Notes under the pieces: generated by a model | Databases searched by the model: none | Seen by the model: only the letters and a program-made list of their open reading frames with translations | Told to the model about the DNA's origin: nothing | Source: Rhodanobacter sp. | GTDB taxonomy: Bacteria; Pseudomonadota; Gammaproteobacteria; Xanthomonadales; Rhodanobacteraceae | Assembly (NCBI GenBank): GCA_040371205.1 | Contig: AP031382.1 | Span: forward strand, 1,299,562-1,363,561 | DNA: 64,000 nucleotides | Direction: 5' to 3' | In this document: in pieces, positions 1 to 9,457 of the stretch | Position numbering within the stretch: position 1 is the first letter of the stretch | Layout of the letters: every line of letters begins with the position of its first letter | Translations under genes and position numbers: made by a program

Positions 1-824
1 AGACGGCGACCCCGTTGTTCGTAGCCAAGGATGCCTCCAACAATCGCCAGCCGATCACCACGGCGATTGTCGCTGCCGCTGTCCAGACAGGCAGCCTGAC
101 CCGAACCATGCTGTATTTCGGCACGGGGCAGAAGACTCCGCAGACGTCCACATCGGCAACGACCTACAACACTACCGGAACCCAGACTTTCTACGGCATC
201 TGGGACTGGGACATGAACACCTGGAACGGGGAATCCAGTGTCAAGTACGCATCGCTTAGCGAACCCCAAAGCTTCACGCGCAGCAATCTGTTGGCGCAGA
301 CATCGACCGAAGCCACGGTAACAGGGAGCAGTACGATTGAGGGCTATCGCAGCCTGGCGACCGGCACCGTGGTCTGCTGGCAGGGCACCAATACATGCTC
401 GTCGGGGAACACGCAGTATGGGTGGATGTACGACCTGCCCGATACCAACGAGCAGATCGTCTACAACCCGACGATCATCGAAGGCGCCGTGGTCGTGCAG
501 ACGGCGATTCCACCGTCCGTGTCGGCGATCCAGTGCACCGCGGGTACCCAAACCGGTTGGACGATGGCCTTTGATCCGGCCAGTGGTGGCGGCCTTTCCG
601 AGGGCTTTTTCCCGAATGCCAGCGGCTCCTTCGGTACCAATAGTGATGGCACGGTGATCGGCGGCCTGAAGATGAATGCGGTGGGCACGCCGACTACCGT
701 CACCTACCAAGGGCAGATCTACATGGTTACCCAGACCGTTTCAGGCTCGGCCGCGCTCAGCAAGGTGAACCCGCCAAGCGCCGGCAATGACACGCGCGTC
801 TCTTGGCGCGAAATCAGGAATTGA
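1..824 (+). CDS. pilY1: PilY1 C-terminal part (5' end outside window)
   Basis: The reading frame is open from the first bases (frame of position 3), so this is the 3' end of a longer gene; a TTG at 15 is only an internal codon. PilY1 is the large type IV pilus tip/assembly protein made from the minor-pilin operon. About 270 residues are visible. They are Ser/Thr/Gly-rich with beta-type segments such as MLYFGTGQ and FYGIWDWDMNTW, the style of the C-terminal PilY1 beta-propeller. The stop at 822-824 lies 2 nt before the pilE start, and this order is typical of the end of a fimT/pilVWXY1E cluster. The family call rests on recognition of the C-terminal segment plus the pilin neighbour; the N-terminal half cannot be assessed. 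Confidence 0.85.
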   Translation, partial: TATPLFVAKDASNNRQPITTAIVAAAVQTGSLTRTMLYFGTGQKTPQTSTSATTYNTTGTQTFYGIWDWDMNTWNGESSVKYASLSEPQSFTRSNLLAQTSTEATVTGSSTIEGYRSLATGTVVCWQGTNTCSSGNTQYGWMYDLPDTNEQIVYNPTIIEGAVVVQTAIPPSVSAIQCTAGTQTGWTMAFDPASGGGLSEGFFPNASGSFGTNSDGTVIGGLKMNAVGTPTTVTYQGQIYMVTQTVSGSAALSKVNPPSAGNDTRVSWREIRN

Positions 825-826
825 AG

Positions 827-1321
827 ATGAGTACTCAGCACTTTTGCGTTGTGCAGCGTCATCGTTCGAGCGGTTTCACCATGCTCGAACTGATGATCGT
901 GGTGGCGATCATCGCGATACTGGCGGCGATCGCAATACCTTCGTATACGAGTTACGTGACCAAGACCAACCGCGCGGCGGCAACGGCCTGTTTGTCCCAG
1001 TACTCCAGCTACATGGAGAGGTTCTACACGACCAATCTGCGTTATGACTTGGCACCAGCCAGTTCAGGGACCGCAGCGGGCACGCCGAACCCGCTCATCC
1101 CCCCGGCAACCCTGCAATTGGATTGCGCTACGCAGGCCCAAACCGGAAACAATTACCAATACACCTTGCCGGCGTATTCGGCGACTTCGTATACCCTTCA
1201 GGCCACACCGATTGGTGCGCAACTGACAAGAGATACCAGCTGCGGCTCGTTGACGCTCAATCAGACAGGTACACGCAACATCACGGGTCCAGGCACCGTC
1301 GCCCAGTGCTGGGGAGGCTGA
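827..1321 (+). CDS. pilE: type IV minor pilin PilE
   Basis: Type IVa pilin-like protein of 164 residues, expected to be cut by PilD and inserted in the inner membrane before pilus assembly. The N-terminus has a 16-residue basic leader ending in Gly, then FTMLELMIVVAII, which is the class III signal with the conserved Glu at mature position 5. The hydrophobic helix follows to about residue 40. The C-terminal half holds spaced Cys residues (one in QLDCATQ, one in DTSCGS, one in VAQCWGG) that could close the D-region disulfide loop. The ATG at 827 is preceded by AGGA at 816-819 and is preferred to an upstream in-frame TTG at 803 that would overlap pilY1. Minor pilin role inferred from position after pilY1. 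Confidence 0.92.
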   Translation: MSTQHFCVVQRHRSSGFTMLELMIVVAIIAILAAIAIPSYTSYVTKTNRAAATACLSQYSSYMERFYTTNLRYDLAPASSGTAAGTPNPLIPPATLQLDCATQAQTGNNYQYTLPAYSATSYTLQATPIGAQLTRDTSCGSLTLNQTGTRNITGPGTVAQCWGG

Positions 1322-1336
1322 GCTGGCTGTGGCACA

Positions 1337-1373
1337 CGCGGAGCGCAGGTAGGTTTCCAGTCTGCGCTCCGCG
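1337..1373. terminator. hairpin between convergent pilE and murB
   Basis: The inverted repeat CGCGGAGCGCAG (1337-1348) / CTGCGCTCCGCG (1362-1373) has 12-bp arms and a 13-nt loop and lies 16 bp after the pilE stop. No T-tract follows, so it may be a transcript-stabilising or weak terminator hairpin. The rest of 1374-1504 shows nothing recognisable. Confidence 0.5.
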
Positions 1374-1504
1374 CGCATGATCAGTACGAACTTCGTTTTT
1401 CGGTGTACCGGTACCTGCTATCTGATCTACCCCTGATCGACGTGTTTACGGCATTGTTGCCGGGCAGAGAAAAGCATGTGACGGGCTAAGCCGGCCCGGC
1501 TTGC

Positions 1505-2551
1505 TCAACCGCCAACCACCACCGGCTCGGGCTCCAGGCGCACGCCGAATTTGGCATGCACGGCGGCGATCACCTTCTGTGCGAAGGCCCACAGTTCGCC
1601 GCCGCTGGCGTGGCCGTGGTTCACCAGTACCAGCGCGTGCCGGCTGGATATTCCGGCGTCGCCATCGCGCTGGCCCTTGAGGCCGGCGGCTTCGATCAGC
1701 CACGCGGCGGAGAGCTTGCTGTGGCCGTCGGCCTGCGGCCACGCGGGGAGTTCCGGGTGTTCGCGCTTCAGCGCTTCGGCCTGCGCGGCGTCGACCAGCG
1801 GGTTCTTGAAGAAGCTGCCGGCGTTGCCGATCACCGCGGGGGCGGGCAGCTTGCGCGTGCGCAGGCGCACCACGGCCTCGGCGACGTGGAACGGTGCGGG
1901 CCGCTCCACGCCCATGCGCGCGAGTTCCTCGCGGATGCCGGCGTAGTCGAGGCGCAGTTCGTGCGAGCGGGGCAGGGCGAAACGCACGGCGGTGACGATG
2001 TAGCGGCCGGGCTCGTGCTTGAACAGCGAGTTGCGGTAGCCGAAGGCGCAGCTGGCGCGGTCGAGCTGGGCCACGCGGTGTTCGCGGGTGTCCCAGGCTT
2101 CCACGCTCTCGATGAATTCGGCCACTTCGGTGCCGTAGGCGCCGATGTTCTGGATCGGCGCCGCGCCGACGGTGCCGGGGATCAGGATCAGGTTTTCCAG
2201 CCCGACGTAACCCTGGCCCAGTGACCAGCGCACGAAGTCGTCCCAGCGCTCGCCGGCGGCCACCGCGATGCGCGCGACGTCGCCGTCCAATTCCACCTGC
2301 ACGCCGCGCGTTTCCATCGCCAGCACGGTGCCGTCGAAGTCGCCGGCGAGCAGCAGGTTGCTGCCTTCGCCCAGCACCAGCAGCGGCCTGTTGCGCACGG
2401 CCGGAAAGCCCAGCAGCTCGGGCAGTTTGCTGGCGTCGCGCAGTTCGGCCAGCAGCTTCGCGCGCGCGTTCACGCGCAGCGTGTTGCGCGCGGCGAGCGA
2501 GGCGTTCTCGCTGAGCGTGTAGCCGCCCATGTCGGTGCGCTCAACGGGCAT
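1505..2551 (-). CDS. murB: UDP-N-acetylenolpyruvoylglucosamine reductase MurB
   Basis: FAD-dependent cytoplasmic enzyme that reduces UDP-GlcNAc-enolpyruvate to UDP-MurNAc in peptidoglycan synthesis. The 348-residue product is of the E. coli-type (type I) length. Visible signatures are NTLRV near the start, the FAD-binding [34 protein letters not shown], and the C-terminal NAGSFFKNP that carries the catalytic Ser, with the late Glu/Leu-rich EPEPVVVGG tail. The ATG at 2551 is chosen because AGGAGG lies six bases upstream on the minus strand; it overlaps the end of pyrD by 11 bp, indicating translational coupling. An upstream in-frame start at 2596 has no ribosome site. Confidence 0.96.
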   Translation of the reverse strand: MPVERTDMGGYTLSENASLAARNTLRVNARAKLLAELRDASKLPELLGFPAVRNRPLLVLGEGSNLLLAGDFDGTVLAMETRGVQVELDGDVARIAVAAGERWDDFVRWSLGQGYVGLENLILIPGTVGAAPIQNIGAYGTEVAEFIESVEAWDTREHRVAQLDRASCAFGYRNSLFKHEPGRYIVTAVRFALPRSHELRLDYAGIREELARMGVERPAPFHVAEAVVRLRTRKLPAPAVIGNAGSFFKNPLVDAAQAEALKREHPELPAWPQADGHSKLSAAWLIEAAGLKGQRDGDAGISSRHALVLVNHGHASGGELWAFAQKVIAAVHAKFGVRLEPEPVVVGG

Positions 2552-3578
2552 GTGGACCCTCCTGCTGGCGGCGGATTTCGTCCACGCATTCGGCAATCAG
2601 GCGCGGGCCGCGGTAGATCAGTCCGGAGTAGAGCTGCACCAGGGCGGCGCCGGCGTCGATTTTTTCGGCCGCTTCGCTGCCGTCGAGGATGCCGCCCACG
2701 CCCACGATGGGTACGCGTTCGCCGAGGCGTCGGCGCATGCCGCGCAGCACGTCGGTGGAGAGCGCGAACAGCGGTCGGCCGGACAGGCCGCCGACTTCGT
2801 TGCCGTGCGGATCGTCCGCCACCAGCGAATGGTCGATGGTGGTATTGGTGCAGATCACGCCGTCGATGCCGGTGGCGAGCAGGGTTTCGGCGATGCCGTC
2901 CTGTTCGTGTTCGGACAGGTCGGGCGCGATCTTCAGCAGCATCGGCTTGCGCGTGCCGCTTTGCGAACCGAGCTGTTCCTGCCGCTCGCGCAGCGTGGCG
3001 ACGAAGCGGCGCAGCGTGGCCTCTTCCTGCAGGTCGCGCAGGCCCTGCGTGTTGGGCGAGGAGATGTTCACCGTGATGTAGCCGGCGCGCTCATACACGC
3101 GCTCCAGGCACAGCAGGTAATCGTCCACCGCGTGCTCGTTCGGCGTGTCCTTGTTCTTGCCGATGTTGATGCCGAGCACACCGCGGTAGCTGGCCTTGTC
3201 CACGTTGCGCACGAGCGCGTCGACACCCGCGTTGTTGAAGCCCATGCGGTTGATGATGGCCTCGTGTTGCGGCAAGCGGAACAGCCGCGGCTTCGGGTTG
3301 CCCGCCTGCGGTCGCGGCGTCACCGTGCCCACCTCGACGAAGCCGAAGCCCAGCGCGCCCAGCGCATCGAGGTGGTCGGCGTTCTTGTCCAGGCCCGCGG
3401 CCAGGCCGACCGGATTCGGGAAGCGGATGCCGAAGGCTTCCACCGGAAGCTCGTTAGCGGGCCTGGCGACGAAGCGCATTAACTCGCTGCGATGGGCCAC
3501 GTCCAGGCCGTACAGGGTGAGGCCGTGCGCGGTCTCGGCGTCCAGCGCGAACAGCAAGGGGCGGAGCAAGTCGTACAT
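2541..3578 (-). CDS. pyrD: dihydroorotate dehydrogenase (quinone), class 2
   Basis: Membrane-associated flavoenzyme of pyrimidine synthesis, oxidising dihydroorotate to orotate with quinone as acceptor. It is 345 residues long. The N-terminal amphipathic helix region [18 protein letters not shown] is the class 2 membrane/quinone anchor. FMN and substrate motifs include [42 protein letters not shown] (with the catalytic Ser loop), ICTNTT and the C-terminal GVGGI phosphate site. The ATG at 3578 is 2 nt from the end of the upstream methyltransferase gene. The overlap with murB and tight upstream spacing make this part of a five-gene minus-strand operon. Confidence 0.97.
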   Translation of the reverse strand: MYDLLRPLLFALDAETAHGLTLYGLDVAHRSELMRFVARPANELPVEAFGIRFPNPVGLAAGLDKNADHLDALGALGFGFVEVGTVTPRPQAGNPKPRLFRLPQHEAIINRMGFNNAGVDALVRNVDKASYRGVLGINIGKNKDTPNEHAVDDYLLCLERVYERAGYITVNISSPNTQGLRDLQEEATLRRFVATLRERQEQLGSQSGTRKPMLLKIAPDLSEHEQDGIAETLLATGIDGVICTNTTIDHSLVADDPHGNEVGGLSGRPLFALSTDVLRGMRRRLGERVPIVGVGGILDGSEAAEKIDAGAALVQLYSGLIYRGPRLIAECVDEIRRQQEGPHAR

Positions 3579-3580
3579 GG

Positions 3581-4348
3581 TCAATCCAGGGTGCCGACGA
3601 TGATGCGCGTGTCGTAGTCGAAGCTGATGCGGCCGTCCTGCGCGCAGCGCTCGAACAGTTCGCGCAACGCGGCGATCATCGGCGCGTGCTGCGGATGGCC
3701 TTCCTTCGGCGCGTAGGAAGACGACATCAGGCGGCCGCGCAGCGCGTCGAAATCCAGCAGTTGTTTGTGCTCGAAACGCACGGTGCCGCGCCAGCCGGCG
3801 CCGAACCACGCGCGCATGCTGTCGTCGTCGGCGTAGCGTTCGGCCACGCTGGTGTAGTCGGTGCCGTAGCGCTGCAGCAGCGCCTCGTAGCCTTCGAGGA
3901 AGGGCGTGCCGGTGAGCCGGCGCGAGTTCCAGAAGATCGCGGCGAGACCGCCGGGGCGCAGGATGCGCGCGAACTCGCGCCGCGTGGAAGCGGGGTCGAA
4001 CCAGTGGAAGGCCTGTGCCACCGTCACCAGGTCGACGCTGCCGTCGGGCAGGTGGGTGGCGTCGGACGTGCCTTCGACAGCGCGGAAGCGCGGGTTGCCG
4101 CCCAGCCACGCGAGCGCCGCGCCGCGCATCGCCGTGTTCGGCTCCACCGCGGTCACGTCGTGGCCGGCATCGAGGAACAGCTTGCAGGAGATGCCGGTGC
4201 CCGCGCCCACGTCCGCTACCTTCCACGCAGGCGTGACGCCTTGTTCGCGGTGCAGCCAGTCCAGCATCGCGGCGGGGTAGTCGGGACGATAGCGCACGTA
4301 GTCGGCGACGCGGTCGCTGAAGCGTTCGGTGCTGTGCAGTTTGTTCAT
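3581..4348 (-). CDS. class I SAM-dependent methyltransferase
   Basis: A cytoplasmic methyltransferase of 255 residues with the Methyltransf_11 layout. It begins with the [19 protein letters not shown] segment common in this family, then motif [13 protein letters not shown], an acidic VEPN post-I, the VAQAFHWFD post-II motif and [14 protein letters not shown]. The Phe-His-Trp-Phe signature is typical of UbiE-like small-molecule methyltransferases of unknown substrate. The gene starts 4 nt after the SDR stop and ends 2 nt before pyrD, so it is cotranscribed with them; that linkage does not reveal the substrate. A longer reading frame continues upstream through the SDR gene but is a shadow. Confidence 0.85.
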   Translation of the reverse strand: MNKLHSTERFSDRVADYVRYRPDYPAAMLDWLHREQGVTPAWKVADVGAGTGISCKLFLDAGHDVTAVEPNTAMRGAALAWLGGNPRFRAVEGTSDATHLPDGSVDLVTVAQAFHWFDPASTRREFARILRPGGLAAIFWNSRRLTGTPFLEGYEALLQRYGTDYTSVAERYADDDSMRAWFGAGWRGTVRFEHKQLLDFDALRGRLMSSSYAPKEGHPQHAPMIAALRELFERCAQDGRISFDYDTRIIVGTLD

Positions 4349-4352
4349 GGCA

Positions 4353-5129
4353 TCAACCTGAAAGACCTTGGCCGCCGTCCACGCACACGGTCTGGCCGGT
4401 GATCCAGGCGGCCCACGGCGAAGCGAGGAACAGGGCGGCGTGGGCGATTTCCTCCGGCTTGCCGTAGCGGCCGAAGGGAATCCTGGCCAGCGTGGCGGCG
4501 TACAGCTCGGGCTCTTCGCGCTTGCGCCGGTCCCACAGGCCGTCGGCGAACTCGATGGAGCCCGGCGCGATGGCATTGACGCGGATGCGCTGCCCGGCCA
4601 ACTGTGCGGCCTGCGAGGTGGTGTAGTGGCTGAGCGCGGCCTTCATCGCCGCATAGGCGGAACCGTTGCGGCGCGGATGGAAGGCGGCGATGGAACTGGT
4701 GTGCAGGATGCTGGCGTGCGGCGAGCGCTGCAGGTACGGCAACGCGCAGCGCGAGGCGCGCACGGCGGCCATCAGGTCGACGTTGAAGTTCGCCAGCCAG
4801 GCCTCGTCGTCCTCGCCGAAGCCGTAGCCCGAGGCGTTGTTTACCAGCACGTCGAGGCCGTCCAGAGCATCGGCGGCGGCATCGATGTAGCCGGCGATGT
4901 CGTTCGCATCGCCCAGGTCGCAACGGGCCGCATGCGTCGCATGGCCGAAACCGGCGAGTTCGTCGTGCGTGGCAGCGAGCGCCGCTGCGCCGCGCGCACA
5001 GATCGACACGGCTGCGCCAGCTTCCGCGAAGGCCAGCGCGATGCTGCGGCCGATGCCCTTGCTGCCGCCGGCAACGGCGACGCGCCAGCCGTGGAAGTCG
5101 AAAAGCGGGGCGGTGGATGCGTGAGGCAT
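4353..5129 (-). CDS. SDR family oxidoreductase
   Basis: A 258-residue classical short-chain dehydrogenase/reductase. It shows the cofactor motif GGSKGIGRS (about residues 20-28), DVLVNNAS, the catalytic Ser in LHTSSIAAF, the YAAMKAA catalytic Tyr-x-x-x-Lys (here Y-A-A-M-K) and the C-terminal ITGQTVCVDGGQG. An Arg in CARG after the second strand favours NADP(H), which is an inference. The substrate is unknown. The ATG at 5129 lies 8 nt after the DUF4190 stop; a TTG at 5147 would overlap that gene. Part of the five-gene operon ending in pyrD and murB. Confidence 0.88.
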   Translation of the reverse strand: MPHASTAPLFDFHGWRVAVAGGSKGIGRSIALAFAEAGAAVSICARGAAALAATHDELAGFGHATHAARCDLGDANDIAGYIDAAADALDGLDVLVNNASGYGFGEDDEAWLANFNVDLMAAVRASRCALPYLQRSPHASILHTSSIAAFHPRRNGSAYAAMKAALSHYTTSQAAQLAGQRIRVNAIAPGSIEFADGLWDRRKREEPELYAATLARIPFGRYGKPEEIAHAALFLASPWAAWITGQTVCVDGGQGLSG

Positions 5130-5137
5130 CGATCGGC

Positions 5138-5434
5138 TCAATGCCAATGCGCGAAGCCGAAACCGAACGCCAGCAGTGCGATGACGAAGATCGTCGCCAG
5201 CACGCTGAGCGTCAGTTGCACGTAGCCCAGCACCAGCCCGGCGATGGCCATGCCGTCGCCCTCCATGCGCTGGTCGATGGGCGCGCGGCGGATTTCGCCG
5301 CGTGCCAGGTGGCCGCAGATCACCGCGATCAGGGCGCCGACGAAGGGCAGCATCACCCAGGCGAGGATGCCGAACACCATGCTCACGATGGCCATCGAAC
5401 TGGTGGTGCTGCGTTGGGGCGGCTGGTAGCTCAT
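5138..5434 (-). CDS. DUF4190-type small membrane protein
   Basis: A 98-residue inner-membrane protein of unknown function. It has a short polar N-terminus (MSYQPPQRSTTSS), then two hydrophobic segments, about residues 12-38 (MAIVSMVFGILAWVMLPFVG) and 64-95. The pattern SMVFGILAW...GHLARGEIRR..GDGMAIAGLVLGY is characteristic of DUF4190 proteins. AGAGGA lies about 9 nt upstream of the ATG at 5434. It is the first gene of the minus-strand operon leading to SDR, methyltransferase, pyrD and murB. Confidence 0.8.
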   Translation of the reverse strand: MSYQPPQRSTTSSMAIVSMVFGILAWVMLPFVGALIAVICGHLARGEIRRAPIDQRMEGDGMAIAGLVLGYVQLTLSVLATIFVIALLAFGFGFAHWH

Positions 5435-5457
5435 GCTGGCGATCCTCTTGCTCGTTG

Positions 5458-5574
5458 CCCCCTCTCCCATCGGGAGAGGGGCTGGGGGTGAGGGTCCGGA
5501 CTTGCCTCGACCTTTCGCTCCGTCCGAACCCGCTCCCGGCTGGCTGCCGCCACCCTCTCCCGGCGGGAGAGGGG
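5458..5574. repeat. paired REP-like palindromes
   Basis: Two copies of the same palindrome, CCCTCTCCC / GGGAGAGGG, occur about 95 bp apart: 5460-5468 with 5472-5480, and 5553-5561 with 5565-5573. The intervening sequence contains GGGGGTGAGGG. This arrangement, two short GC-rich hairpins in a gap between genes, is that of REP doublets (REPIN-like) found in many proteobacteria. It occupies most of the gap between the aldehyde dehydrogenase and the DUF4190 gene and could also stop transcription of the former. No other copy was noticed in the window. Confidence 0.7.
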
Positions 5575-5624
5575 ATTCACCAGCAATACGCGCGCGGACT
5601 CAAGCCTGATGACGGGCCGGGTGC

Positions 5625-7157
5625 TTACAGATCGAACTTGATGCCCTGCGCCAGCGGCAGCGAATCGGAGTAGTTGATGGTGTTGGTCTGGCGGCGCATG
5701 TAGGCCTGCCATGCGGTCGAACCCGACTCGCGGCCGCCGCCGGTTTCCTTCTCGCCGCCGAACGCGCCGCCGATCTCCGCACCCGAGGTACCGATGTTGA
5801 CGTTGGCGATGCCGCAGTCGCTGCCGGCGGCGGACAGGAAGGCTTCCGCGCGCTTCAGGTTGGTGGTGAAGATCGAGGACGACAGGCCCTGCGGCACCGC
5901 GTTCTGCATGTCGATGGCGTCGGCGAGGTCGCGGTACTTCATCACGTACAGGATCGGCGCGAAGGTCTCGTGCTGCACGATCTCGGCGTCGTTGGTGAGG
6001 CCGGTGACGATGGCCGGCAGCACGAAGTTGCCGGGGCGCTCGATGGCGGCGCCGCCGGTTTCCACCGTGCCGCCCGCGGCCTTGGCCTTGGCGATGGCGT
6101 CGAGGTAGGCGGCCACGCCTTCCTTGCTGTTGAGCGGGCCCATCAGGTTGGCCGGGTCGGTGGGGTCGCCGATCTTGCCTTCCACCTGCTTGTAAGCGGT
6201 GACCAGCTTGGCCAGCACCTCGTCGTACACCGACTCGTGCACGATCAGGCGGCGCGTGGTGGTGCAGCGCTGGCCGGCGGTGCCCACCGCGCCGAACACG
6301 ATGGCCGGGATCGCCAGCTTCAGGTCGGCGGTCTCGTCCACGATGATGGCGTTGTTGCCGCCAAGCTCCAGCAGCGAACGGCCCATGCGCTTGGCCACGC
6401 GCTCGCCGACGTGGCGGCCCACCTTGGTGCTGCCGGTGAACGAGATCAGCGCCACGCGCTTGTCGTCCACGAACTGCTGCGCCAGCTCGCTGCCGGCGTC
6501 GTTGAACAGGAAGAACAGGTCGGGGAAGCCGGCCTTCGTGAGCGCCTCGTTGCAGATCTTCATCGAGGCGATGGCGGACAGCGGGGTCTTAGGCGAGGGC
6601 TTCCAGAGGCTGATGTCGCCGCAGATCGCCGCGATGAAGCTGTTCCACGCCCACACCGCCACCGGGAAGTTGAACGCGCTGATGATGCCGACCAGGCCGA
6701 TCGGGTGCCACTGCTCGTACATGCGGTGGCCGGGGCGCTCGCTGTGCATGGTCAGGCCGTACAACTGGCGCGACAGGCCCACGGCGAAGTCGCCGATGTC
6801 GATCATCTCCTGCACTTCGCCGTCGCCTTCCGGCTTGGACTTGCCCATCTCCAACGCCACCAGCGAACCCAGCGCATCCTTGTGCGCGCGCAGCGCGTCG
6901 GCGCACAGGCGGATCGCCTCGCCGCGGCGCGGCGCCGGCGTGGTGCGCCACACCTTGAAGGCGGCCTGGGCGCGCTCGACGATGGTGTCGTAGTCGGCCT
7001 GCGACGACGCGTGCACGCGGCCCAGCACCTCGCCAGTGGTCGGGTTCACCGGCTCCAGCACGCCGGCGTCCGTGGTCTTCGACCACTCGCCGTTGCCGAG
7101 GTAGGTGCCGGAATTCGTCTCGGCCAGGCCGAGTGCGGAGAGGATGTTGTGCGACAT
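5625..7157 (-). CDS. aldehyde dehydrogenase, ALDH7 (aminoadipic semialdehyde) type
   Basis: NAD-dependent aldehyde dehydrogenase of 510 residues. Catalytic features are the Cys in GQRCTTTRR, the general base Glu in LELGGNN, and the FTGSTKVG cofactor loop. The combination of [19 protein letters not shown], the GQRCTT site and the C-terminal [18 protein letters not shown] is characteristic of the ALDH7 / antiquitin group, whose members oxidise alpha-aminoadipic semialdehyde in lysine breakdown (AmaB). The exact substrate is inferred from the family only; no other lysine catabolic gene is nearby. The ATG at 7157 fits the family length. Downstream lies a pair of REP-like palindromes. Confidence 0.9.
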   Translation of the reverse strand: MSHNILSALGLAETNSGTYLGNGEWSKTTDAGVLEPVNPTTGEVLGRVHASSQADYDTIVERAQAAFKVWRTTPAPRRGEAIRLCADALRAHKDALGSLVALEMGKSKPEGDGEVQEMIDIGDFAVGLSRQLYGLTMHSERPGHRMYEQWHPIGLVGIISAFNFPVAVWAWNSFIAAICGDISLWKPSPKTPLSAIASMKICNEALTKAGFPDLFFLFNDAGSELAQQFVDDKRVALISFTGSTKVGRHVGERVAKRMGRSLLELGGNNAIIVDETADLKLAIPAIVFGAVGTAGQRCTTTRRLIVHESVYDEVLAKLVTAYKQVEGKIGDPTDPANLMGPLNSKEGVAAYLDAIAKAKAAGGTVETGGAAIERPGNFVLPAIVTGLTNDAEIVQHETFAPILYVMKYRDLADAIDMQNAVPQGLSSSIFTTNLKRAEAFLSAAGSDCGIANVNIGTSGAEIGGAFGGEKETGGGRESGSTAWQAYMRRQTNTINYSDSLPLAQGIKFDL

Positions 7158-7271
7158 GCGGACTCCATGGCCGGGCGCGCGCGGCGCCCCTGATTCAAAA
7201 CGTCGATTCTAACAGGGCGGCTTGCCGCGCCGTTCGCGCAGTGCAGCGTTCCATGCCAAAATCCGCGCCTC

Positions 7272-7348
7272 GGCCCCGTAGCTCAGCTGGATAGAGCATC
7301 CCCCTCCTAAGGGGAAGGTCGCGCGTTCGAATCGCGCCGGGGTCACCA
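7272..7348 (+). tRNA. tRNA-Arg (anticodon CCT)
   Basis: A 77-nt cloverleaf with an encoded CCA end. The acceptor stem is GGCCCCG with CGGGGTC (one G-T pair), the D arm is GCTCAGCTGGATAGAGC, the anticodon stem TCCCC/GGGGA encloses the loop CTCCTAA with anticodon CCT, and the T arm is GCGCG-TTCGAAT-CGCGC. It reads AGG codons. It stands alone between a dehydrogenase on the minus strand and the M61 peptidase on the plus strand; no integrase or attachment repeat was seen at its 3' end. Confidence 0.97.
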
Positions 7349-7465
7349 GATTCAGGCCGGCGGGAGTTCGGCGAGGGCGCCTGCGACCCTGCCGATCGTC
7401 ACCCTCGCGCGCCGCGTCCGTGGTGTTAACTTGGGGCTTATCCCCCCGCTGCCACAGGTGCCGCC

Positions 7466-9418
7466 ATGTCCCGTGCCCGCTTCGCGCGCCCGCTACCCAT
7501 CCGTCGTCGTGCCGCCGCGCGGCTTGCCTTGGCCATGTCACTCGCGCTCGCCGCGGGCGCCGCTTGCGCGCAAGTGTCCTCCAGCACGCAGGTGCCGGTG
7601 CCGCAGGACACGCCGTATCCGGGCACCATCGGCATCCACGTCGATGCCAGCGACACGCGGCAGGGCATCTTCCGCGTGCACGAGACGATTCCGGTGCAGC
7701 CGGGGCCGTTGACCCTGCTGTATCCGCAATGGATTCCCGGCAGCCACTCGCCCAGCGGCCCGATCGCGATGCTGGCGGGGCTCAAGCTCAGCGCCAACGG
7801 CAAGCCGGTGGCGTGGACGCGCGACAAGTACGACGTCTACGCCTTCCATCTCGATGTGCCGGCCGGCACCAGCAGCCTCGACGCGGATTTCCAGTATCTG
7901 TCGCCGCGCGACGGCGGCTACGAGATGACCGACCGCATGCTGATGCTGGAGTGGGACAAGGTGTCGCTGTATCCGGCGGGCTATTACACCCGCGACATCC
8001 ACGTCGAACCCAGCGTGAGCCTGCCGCAAGGCTGGCAGTTCGGCAGCGCGCTGGAGACGGCCTCGCAGTCGGGCGGCGACACCACGTTCAAGCCGGTGAC
8101 CTACAACACGCTGGTCGACTCGCCGATGTACGCGGGGCGCTACTTCGAGCGGGTGGACCTCAACCCCGGCAGCCAGGCGCCGGTGCACCTCGACATCGTG
8201 GCCGATGCGCCGAAGTACCTGGTGATGACGCCGGAGCAGCTCGCGCAGCACCGTGCGCTGGTGACGCAGGCGGTGAAGCTGTTCGGCTCGCACCACTACG
8301 ACCACTACGACTTCCTGTTCTCGCTCTCCGACGTGCTGGCCGGCAACGGCCTGGAGCACCACCAGTCGAGCGAGGACGGCATGGGCGCCGACTACTTCAC
8401 CGCCTGGGCCGACGACGCGCCGAACCGCGACCTGCTGGCGCACGAGTACGTGCACTCGTGGAACGGCAAGTTCCGCCGCCCGGCCGACCTGTGGACGCCG
8501 AACTTCAACGTGCCGATGGGCGACTCGCTGCTGTGGGTGTACGAGGGCCAGACGCAGTACTGGGGCTTCGTGCTGACCGCGCGCGCCGGCCTGTGGACAC
8601 CGGAGCAGTTCCGCGAGGCGCTGGCGATGGTGGCGGCCAACTACGACCGCAACCGCCCCGGCTTCCAGTGGCGCACGCTGGAGGACACCACCAACGACGC
8701 CACCGCCGCGCACCGTTCCGCGCTGCCGTACCGCAGCTGGCAGATGAGCGAGGACTACTACTCCGGCGGCCAGATGATGTGGCTGTCGGTGGACGCCAAG
8801 CTGCGCGAGCTTACCCACGACAGGAAGTCGCTGGACGATTTCGCGCGGGCCTTCTTCGGCGTGGACAACGGCAGCTTCGTGACGAAGACCTACACCTTCG
8901 ACGACGTGGTCGCCGCGCTCGACGGCGTGGCCAAATACGACTGGGCAGACTTCCTGCGCACGCATGCCTATGCGTTGAATCCGCCGCTGCTGGACGGCCT
9001 TGCCGCCGCGGGCTGGAAGCTGGTCTACACCGACCAGCCGAGCGCCTACGAGAAGCAGTACGAAAGCCGGCCGGAATCGCCGCGGCACATCTACAACTTC
9101 GCCTGGTCGATCGGCCTGACGCTCGCGAAGGACGGCTCGATCAACGACGTGCGCTGGGGCGGTCCGGCGTTCAAGGCCGGCGTGAGCACCGGCGCCACCG
9201 TGGTGGCGGTGAACGGCCGCGACTACTCCAGCGAGGCATTGAAGGAGGCGATTACCGCAGCCAAGACCGACCAGGCGCCGATCAAGTTGCTGCTGAAGTT
9301 CCAGGGCAACCTGCAGACCGTGGCGGTGGACTACCACGGCGGCCTGCAGTACCCGCACCTGGAGCGCATCGCCGGCACGCCGGATTACCTCGACCAGATC
9401 ATCGCGGCACGGAAGTAG
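7466..9418 (+). CDS. M61 family metallopeptidase (glycyl aminopeptidase type) with PDZ domain
   Basis: A 650-residue exported zinc peptidase. Residues 1-35 are a signal peptide (Arg-rich start, hydrophobic core, cut near CAQ). The N-terminal beta domain (YPQWIPGSHSPSGP) precedes a thermolysin-like catalytic domain with HEYVH in LLAHEYVHSWNGKF and the third zinc ligand Glu in LLWVYEGQTQYWG. The C-terminus forms a PDZ-like domain (KAGVSTGATVVAVNGRDY). These three parts are the standard M61 layout, with members cleaving peptides with N-terminal Gly or Ala. The likely location is the periplasm. It is a single gene, separated by a hairpin from the convergent regulator gene. Confidence 0.93.
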   Translation: MSRARFARPLPIRRRAAARLALAMSLALAAGAACAQVSSSTQVPVPQDTPYPGTIGIHVDASDTRQGIFRVHETIPVQPGPLTLLYPQWIPGSHSPSGPIAMLAGLKLSANGKPVAWTRDKYDVYAFHLDVPAGTSSLDADFQYLSPRDGGYEMTDRMLMLEWDKVSLYPAGYYTRDIHVEPSVSLPQGWQFGSALETASQSGGDTTFKPVTYNTLVDSPMYAGRYFERVDLNPGSQAPVHLDIVADAPKYLVMTPEQLAQHRALVTQAVKLFGSHHYDHYDFLFSLSDVLAGNGLEHHQSSEDGMGADYFTAWADDAPNRDLLAHEYVHSWNGKFRRPADLWTPNFNVPMGDSLLWVYEGQTQYWGFVLTARAGLWTPEQFREALAMVAANYDRNRPGFQWRTLEDTTNDATAAHRSALPYRSWQMSEDYYSGGQMMWLSVDAKLRELTHDRKSLDDFARAFFGVDNGSFVTKTYTFDDVVAALDGVAKYDWADFLRTHAYALNPPLLDGLAAAGWKLVYTDQPSAYEKQYESRPESPRHIYNFAWSIGLTLAKDGSINDVRWGGPAFKAGVSTGATVVAVNGRDYSSEALKEAITAAKTDQAPIKLLLKFQGNLQTVAVDYHGGLQYPHLERIAGTPDYLDQIIAARK

Positions 9419-9429
9419 GGCTGCGCCCG

Positions 9430-9457
9430 CCGCCCCTTCCGCGCATGGCAGGGGCGG
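9430..9457. terminator. hairpin between convergent M61 and XRE genes
   Basis: The arms CCGCCCCT (9430-9437) and AGGGGCGG (9450-9457) enclose a 12-nt loop just after the M61 stop and immediately before the XRE stop. There is no T-run, so termination is plausible but weakly supported. Confidence 0.4.

Noticed and set aside
7272-7348. tRNA-Arg as an integration site for a mobile island
   Set aside because: No integrase, no direct repeat of the tRNA 3' end and no composition change nearby.
7538-9358. 606-codon minus-strand frame across the M61 gene
   Set aside because: Low-complexity Arg/His/Val-rich translation antisense to a peptidase with HEYVH and PDZ motifs.
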